Source of the DNA: Gammaproteobacteria bacterium
GTDB lineage: Bacteria; Pseudomonadota; Gammaproteobacteria; Steroidobacterales; Steroidobacteraceae
Length of the DNA: 50,014 bases
NCBI GenBank assembly: GCA_027366635.1
Contig: DAHXNE010000110.1
Location: 1 to 50,014 of the forward strand
Reading direction: 5' to 3'
Every line of letters starts with the position of its first letter. Position 1 is the first letter of the stretch. The notes beneath the pieces were generated by a model that worked only from the letters and a program-made list of their open reading frames with translations, did no database searches and was not told the DNA's origin. Shown one piece after another: positions 45,914 to 50,014 of the stretch. The position numbers and the translations under genes are program-made.

Positions 45914-46034
45914 GGGGACTTCGAGTGGGAATGGGGAATAGGGGTTCCGACGGTCTCCGCCAGGCAGCCGCGCCGGGCGCGACCGTGACCGGCTGCACAA
46001 CTTGACATTGAACCGCCGTACACGGGGAGCCGAA

Positions 46035-47312
46035 ATGCGATTATACCCGGCCATGGGGTCAAATCAGATTTGCAGTGCGCGCCTTTTGCTGGTGGTCGGG
46101 GCTTCGGTCCTGCTCGGAGCCTGTTCCTCGCTGCACGGCGTCACCCATCCGGCCGCCTCCGGGCCGCCCGCCGCAGGTCGTTCGTCCGAACCGTCCCGCC
46201 TGGCCTCGGTACCTGAGCGCAATCGAACCGCGCAGTATCCGTCTCATTCGAATGCCTCCGTCGATCCGGCGCCGATCATCCGCGCCAGCGCGCCGATGAC
46301 CTATACCGTCAAGCCTGGGGATACGCTCTGGGGTATCGCTTCGAGGTTCCTGCGCAATCCTTGGGCCTGGCCCGAGGTCTGGTACATCAATCCCAAGATC
46401 CACAATCCCCACTGGATCTATCCGGGCGACGTCCTGGCGCTCGCCTACGGGAGAAACGGCCAGCCGATGATCCGCGTGGTGCGGCCCAGCCCGCTGCGCT
46501 CGCAAGAATCGACGGTGATGCTCAAGCCACACCTGCGCAGCACAGCCATTACCGCCGCGATACCGACCATTCCCTACTCGGCGATTGCCCCATTCCTGAC
46601 CCGCCCCGTAGTGTTTACATCGGGCCAGATCCGGCGTGCGCCTCACGTCATCGCGATCCGCGATCAGCACCAGGTGGCCGGCGCGGGCTTCGTGATCTAC
46701 ACCAGCGGCCTGGGACGCCGTCCTCACAGCCGCTACAGCGTTATTCACGTCGAGCAGGCGCTGCGTGCACCTGGGTATTGGGGCTTCGGGCACGTCTACG
46801 GCTACCTTGGCGTGTTCACGGGCACGGCCGTCGTGACCGCCGATGGCGATCCGGCCACCGCGGTCCTCACCAACACGGCCCGCGAGACCTTCCCGGGCGA
46901 CCGGCTGGTCACCAATGACGCGCCGCTGCCGCTGAACATGGAGCCGCGCGCGCCCTCCCGTCCCGTTCACGGCCAAATCATCTGCGTGGTCGGCGGCACC
47001 GGGGGCCAGGAGGACATGGCCGGCACGTACGACATCGTGGTCGTCGACCGCGGCAGCCGCGCCGGTCTCGTACCGGGCGACGTGCTGGCGGTCCAACACC
47101 GGGGCAGAGTGGTACACGACCCTTATGGAGCTTTTGCCTGGCTGTTCCACGCGCTGGGCTCCTCCGGCACGCTGCTCTCGCCGCGCGTCAAGCTGCCCAA
47201 CTATCGGATCGCCACGCTGCTGGTATTCAAGACATACCGGCAGCTGTCGTTCGCCCTGGTCGTAGCTGCCTCGCACCCCATCAACGACGGCGACGTGGTC
47301 GGCAATCCCTAG
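46035..47312 (+). CDS. LysM peptidoglycan-binding lipoprotein
   Basis: 425 aa. Lipoprotein signal with lipobox LLGACSS (Cys about residue 30). The LysM domain (about 88-135: [48 protein letters not shown]) has an inserted W-rich loop typical of the DprA-neighbouring LysM proteins of gammaproteobacteria. A long C-terminal part of beta-rich SLT/SAF-like repeats follows ([42 protein letters not shown]). Anchored in the outer membrane and thought to bind the cell wall. The ATG at 46035 follows GGGGAG. Divergent from def. Confidence 0.9.
   Translation: MRLYPAMGSNQICSARLLLVVGASVLLGACSSLHGVTHPAASGPPAAGRSSEPSRLASVPERNRTAQYPSHSNASVDPAPIIRASAPMTYTVKPGDTLWGIASRFLRNPWAWPEVWYINPKIHNPHWIYPGDVLALAYGRNGQPMIRVVRPSPLRSQESTVMLKPHLRSTAITAAIPTIPYSAIAPFLTRPVVFTSGQIRRAPHVIAIRDQHQVAGAGFVIYTSGLGRRPHSRYSVIHVEQALRAPGYWGFGHVYGYLGVFTGTAVVTADGDPATAVLTNTARETFPGDRLVTNDAPLPLNMEPRAPSRPVHGQIICVVGGTGGQEDMAGTYDIVVVDRGSRAGLVPGDVLAVQHRGRVVHDPYGAFAWLFHALGSSGTLLSPRVKLPNYRIATLLVFKTYRQLSFALVVAASHPINDGDVVGNP
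46040..46045 (-). promoter_or_regulatory. Candidate -10 element of the def operon, inside the 5' end of the LysM gene
   Basis: On the minus strand TATAAT is perfect, in the context GGGTATAATC. A -35 is weak (TCTGAT at 17 bases, or TTGACC at a too-short 11 bases). If used, transcription would start near 46033 and give def a leader of about 120 bases. Confidence 0.4.
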
Positions 47313-47334
47313 CTTTTTTTAGCGCTGCGCCCGG

Positions 47335-48177
47335 TCACGCCGCCCGTCCGGCGCGGTCGGCAAGCGCCTTGAGCACCGGGGCGGTGAGCGGGCGCACGCC
47401 GCGCCACAGACGGAATGACTCGGCGGCCTGCTCGACCAGCATTCCCCAGCCCGGCGCGGCATCACGACACCCCAGCTCCCGCGCCCAGCACACAAACGGC
47501 GTATCGCCCCGCCCGTAAGCCATGTCGTAGAAAAACGTACCCGGGCCGAAGGCCGCCGCCGGCACCTCCGGCAGCTCGCCGGTAAGACTGGCGGACGTGG
47601 CGTTGACGACCAGATCGAACGGTTGGGGATCGAGCGCGCCGAAACCGCAACCCTCGATCGGACCGAGCCCGGCGAACATCGCGGCGAGCGCCACGGCCCG
47701 CTCGGCCGTACGATTGACGACGACGAGCCGCTGCGGCGCAAGTGCCAACAGCGGCGCGATCACCCCGCGCGCCGCCCCGCCGGCGCCGATCAACAGGATG
47801 CTGCGCTGCCGGATCGTAACACCCAGGTTGACCGACAGATCCTGGACCAGCCCGATCCCGTCGGTGTTGTCACCGAGCACAGTCCCGTCGTCGCGCATCG
47901 CCAAGGTATTGGCCGCGCCGGCGCGCGCCGCCCGCTCCGTCAGCTCATCCGCGAGCGATAGCGCCCGGCCCTTGTGCGGCACGGTGATGTTCACGCCGCG
48001 CCCGCCGGCGGCGAAGAACTCGCTCACCCGCTCGTTGAAGTGCTCCGGCTCAACGTCCATCAGCCGATAGCTCAGCGTTTGTCCGGTTTGGCGCGCGAAC
48101 AGTGCATGGATGAAAGGTGAAAAACTATGGGCAACCGGATGACCCACCACCGCATACTGGTCCACTCTCCCTTCCAT
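47335..48177 (-). CDS. aroE: Shikimate dehydrogenase
   Basis: 280 aa. NADPH-dependent reduction of 3-dehydroshikimate in aromatic amino acid synthesis. Substrate domain: YAVVGHPVAHSFSPFIHALFA, VNITVPHKG with the catalytic Lys, and NTLAMRDDGTVLGDNTDGIGL. NADP-binding domain: LLIGAGGAARGVIAPLLAL and VVNRTAERA (basic NRT motif for NADP). C-terminal GWGMLVEQAAESFRLWRGVRP. The ATG at 48177 (MEGRVDQYAVVG) is chosen; 48198 is possible. Convergent with the LysM gene, with 22 bases including a T-run (47315-47321) between them. Confidence 0.94.
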   Translation of the reverse strand: MEGRVDQYAVVGHPVAHSFSPFIHALFARQTGQTLSYRLMDVEPEHFNERVSEFFAAGGRGVNITVPHKGRALSLADELTERAARAGAANTLAMRDDGTVLGDNTDGIGLVQDLSVNLGVTIRQRSILLIGAGGAARGVIAPLLALAPQRLVVVNRTAERAVALAAMFAGLGPIEGCGFGALDPQPFDLVVNATSASLTGELPEVPAAAFGPGTFFYDMAYGRGDTPFVCWARELGCRDAAPGWGMLVEQAAESFRLWRGVRPLTAPVLKALADRAGRAA

Positions 48178-48297
48178 GAGCCGATTTTGCGCTCTCATCG
48201 AGCAGCTGTCACCCGAAGCGCGCGCTTCGCGGGCGGCACACGGCGGCTGAAATCGCGGCGTTCGCGCGCGATAACGCCCCTCCGGCGGACGGCCATG

Positions 48298-48310
48298 CGT
48301 CATAATGACG
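48298..48310. promoter_or_regulatory. 13-bp palindrome between rlmJ and aroE
   Basis: CGTCAT-A-ATGACG, a perfect palindrome just after the rlmJ stop and about 120 bases upstream of aroE. It might be an operator for aroE or a small 3' structure; nothing else supports a function. Confidence 0.3.
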
Positions 48311-48311
48311 G

Positions 48312-49151
48312 CTAGCGCGGCACGCGCGGCCGCACGGCGATCCCGCCGCCCGGCCCAACGGCGAGCCGACCGTACAGCTCGGCGAGCGATTCCGCGAGCT
48401 CGGCATCGAGTTGGTAGGGCGGGTTGATGATCAACATTCCGGATCCGTTGAGCGCGACTCGGGAATCCGCTGGATACAGCCGCAGCTCCGCAGTCAACAT
48501 GGCGCGCGTGATCCGGCTCGCCACCCCGTCGAGCCAGCGGTCCGTGTCGCGGGCGATCTTCACCGGATACCAGACAAGCACAACGCCCGTTGGGAACCGC
48601 TTGAGCGCGTCGGCCACCGCGGCACTGGTGCGCTCGAAGTCACGCCGCGTGTCCTCGTACGGCGGATCGATGAGCGTCAGCGCGCGCCCCTGTGGCGGCG
48701 GCAGCGCGGATCGCAATTTCTCGAATCCATCGCCTGTCTCGGTGCGTATGCGCACCGTGCCCGCGCCGGACAAAGCCCGCTCCAGCGCGCGCGCCTCCTC
48801 GGGCATGGCCTCGACGAACAGCGCGCGGTCCTGGGCACGCAGCTCGCTCACCGCGAGCCACGGCGAGCCGGGATAGCCGCGCGCCCCGGCGCGCCCGGCG
48901 CGCAACCGCTCGAGAAGCGCAAGGTAGCGGCGCAGCGGCGCGGCGACGCATTCGGTGCCGACGAGCCGCCCGATCCCCTGCTGCGACTCCGCCGCTGAAT
49001 CGGCCAGATCATACACGCCACGTCCGGCGTGGGTTTCGAGGTACAGAAACCCCTTCTCTTTGCGCTTCAGTGCGGCGAGCACCGCCAAAAGCGTCACGTG
49101 CTTGTGCACGTCGGCGAAATTGCCGGCGTGGTAAATGTGTCGATACTTCAT
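48312..49151 (-). CDS. rlmJ: 23S rRNA (adenine(2030)-N6)-methyltransferase RlmJ
   Basis: 279 aa. The N-terminus MKYRHIYHAGNFADVHKHV is diagnostic of the RlmJ (YhiR) family, followed by LYLETHAGRGVYDL (SAM binding), the catalytic LIDPPYED motif, VLVWYPVK, and GSGMLIINPPYQLD near the C-terminus. Methylates A2030 of 23S rRNA. Upstream it faces dprA across a 171-base divergent region. Confidence 0.95.
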   Translation of the reverse strand: MKYRHIYHAGNFADVHKHVTLLAVLAALKRKEKGFLYLETHAGRGVYDLADSAAESQQGIGRLVGTECVAAPLRRYLALLERLRAGRAGARGYPGSPWLAVSELRAQDRALFVEAMPEEARALERALSGAGTVRIRTETGDGFEKLRSALPPPQGRALTLIDPPYEDTRRDFERTSAAVADALKRFPTGVVLVWYPVKIARDTDRWLDGVASRITRAMLTAELRLYPADSRVALNGSGMLIINPPYQLDAELAESLAELYGRLAVGPGGGIAVRPRVPR

Positions 49152-49226
49152 GTGACCAGAGTATGCGCGAATGCGGTGCGACAGTTCCCCCTAGCCCGGG
49201 AGCACGTCCCCAGTCCATTGCGCGCG

Positions 49227-49256
49227 TCGGCACGTGCCGAGACACCGAGTCGGCAC
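49227..49256. promoter_or_regulatory. 14-bp palindrome plus half-site in the rlmJ-dprA intergenic region
   Basis: TCGGCACGTGCCGA (49227-49240) is a perfect palindrome. The half-site TCGGCAC recurs at 49250-49256 with a 23-base period, about two helical turns. It lies between the divergent starts, 83 bases before the dprA ATG. It looks like an operator; the regulator is unknown. Confidence 0.5.
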
Positions 49257-49322
49257 TTTGTGATGCAACGCGCCACATTTGCGCGCTCCGAGGGCTGTCG
49301 CGTCGCCCTAAGCTGCCGGTCC

Positions 49323-50014
49323 ATGAGCCTTGCCCACCTGTGCGCCTACCTGGCTCGCGCACCAGGACTGACGGCCGAGCATGTTCAGGCGCTCGCGCGG
49401 GAGGCGACCGATCCGGCTCGCCTGTGCGCGCCGGGCGCGATCGCGCGCGTATGCTTGCCCGAGGCCGTGCGGACCTACCTGGGAGCACCAGAATCTCCTG
49501 CGGTACGCGCCGACGTACGCTGGTGCGAGTCGCACGGCGTCCATCCGTTGCTGTGCCTGGACGCAGCGTATCCGCCGCAATTGGCGGCCACGCGGGGTGC
49601 GCCACCCGTGCTCTACGTCCAGGGCGATGTCGCTGCGCTGAGGCGGCCTCAGCTGGCGGTCGTCGGATCACGCCGCCCGACGCCGGCAGGACGGCGCATT
49701 GGTCGTGAGTTCGCCGCAGCGCTGGCGCGCGCCGGGCTGGTGATCACCAGCGGGATGGCCTGCGGCATCGATGCGGCAGGCCACGAAGGTGCCCTCGAAG
49801 CCGACGGCGCGACGATCGCGGTACTCGGTTGCGGTCTGGCCCATAGGTACCCGCGGGAGAACGCCGGGCTGGCGGAGCGCATTGTCCGCCGAGGAGCGCT
49901 CGTTTCGGAATTCCCGCCCTGGGTCGCGCCCCGGCGGCAGAATTTCCCGCGGCGCAACCGGGTCATCAGCGGACTGTCGCTGGGCACCCTTGTGGTCGAG
50001 GCCGCCGCCGGGAG
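49323..50014 (+). CDS. dprA: DNA processing protein DprA (partial, C-terminus beyond window)
   Basis: About 230 codons, open to the window end. N-terminal SAM-like domain (about 1-75) and the start of the Rossmann-fold DprA domain: LCLDAAYPPQLAATRGAPPVLYVQGD, VVGSRRPTPAGRRIGREFA, GLVITSGMACGIDAAGHEGALEADG, VLGCGLAHRYPRENAGL, SEFPPWVAPRRQNFPRRNRVISGLS. Loads RecA on single-stranded DNA taken up during transformation. The ATG at 49323 is supported by MSLAHLCAYLARAPGL. In related genomes dprA stands next to the LysM gene; here aroE and rlmJ lie between. Confidence 0.93.
   Translation, partial: MSLAHLCAYLARAPGLTAEHVQALAREATDPARLCAPGAIARVCLPEAVRTYLGAPESPAVRADVRWCESHGVHPLLCLDAAYPPQLAATRGAPPVLYVQGDVAALRRPQLAVVGSRRPTPAGRRIGREFAAALARAGLVITSGMACGIDAAGHEGALEADGATIAVLGCGLAHRYPRENAGLAERIVRRGALVSEFPPWVAPRRQNFPRRNRVISGLSLGTLVVEAAAG

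Noticed and set aside
46002-46007. TTGACA as the -35 of a LysM gene promoter
   Set aside because: The expected -10 position reads GGGAGC, which is the ribosome-binding site.

Overview
The window is a GC-rich (by eye), gene-dense piece of bacterial chromosome from a gammaproteobacterium. The cell-wall/translation cluster at the right end (def-fmt-rsmB-DUF4390-ntrY-ntrX, with a divergent LysM lipoprotein and dprA close by), the argS-SPOR pair, the E. coli-type gshA and the FadI-like thiolase point to the Xanthomonadales/Nevskiales/Steroidobacterales side of the class. I cannot fix the genus. No rRNA, tRNA, CRISPR array, insertion sequence, integrase or phage gene was recognised, so this reads as core chromosome rather than an island.

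Left part (1-21.8 kb): a malic enzyme with an N-terminal ACT domain (cut by the window edge); a membrane-anchored sensor-like protein without a kinase; two small conserved proteins; a GcvA-like LysR regulator behind a consensus sigma-54 promoter; a secreted TPR-like protein; three hairpin-forming palindromes; a catalytic/non-catalytic pair of M16 peptidases; a YheT-like hydrolase; a YadGH-type ABC-2 exporter; gshA; a DUF1499 membrane protein; methylthioadenosine phosphorylase; a DUF2064 protein; a GST/GH39 glycosidase pair; a cNMP-binding patatin; a FadI-like thiolase; and a dienelactone hydrolase.

Middle part (21.8-36.2 kb): ferrochelatase with a long, apparently structured leader; small conserved proteins (YbjQ family and unknowns); acetyl-CoA synthetase with an unusual basic repeat tail; a free-standing 5'-3' exonuclease beside an HNH endonuclease; the three-gene proton-translocating transhydrogenase (pntAA-pntAB-pntB) followed by a tandem duplication of a 112-bp multi-hairpin/terminator unit; an ECF sigma factor operon of secreted or membrane proteins (DUF3619-like, unknown, DUF3106); and priA.

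Right part (36.2-50 kb): argS and an FtsN-like SPOR protein run rightward. The long leftward operon def-fmt-rsmB-DUF4390-ntrY-ntrX couples protein N-terminal formylation and deformylation and rRNA methylation to a two-component system whose NtrX-like regulator has a degenerate AAA+ domain. A LysM lipoprotein diverges from def, then come aroE and rlmJ (leftward) and the start of dprA (rightward, cut by the window edge).

Most genes are ordinary housekeeping. The parts I consider worth a second look are the orphan sensor, the sigma-54 promoter before the LysR gene, the two families of short hairpin repeats, the Acs tail, the hemH leader, the degenerate NtrX, and the palindrome/half-site array before dprA. 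I did not find a clear new multi-gene system.
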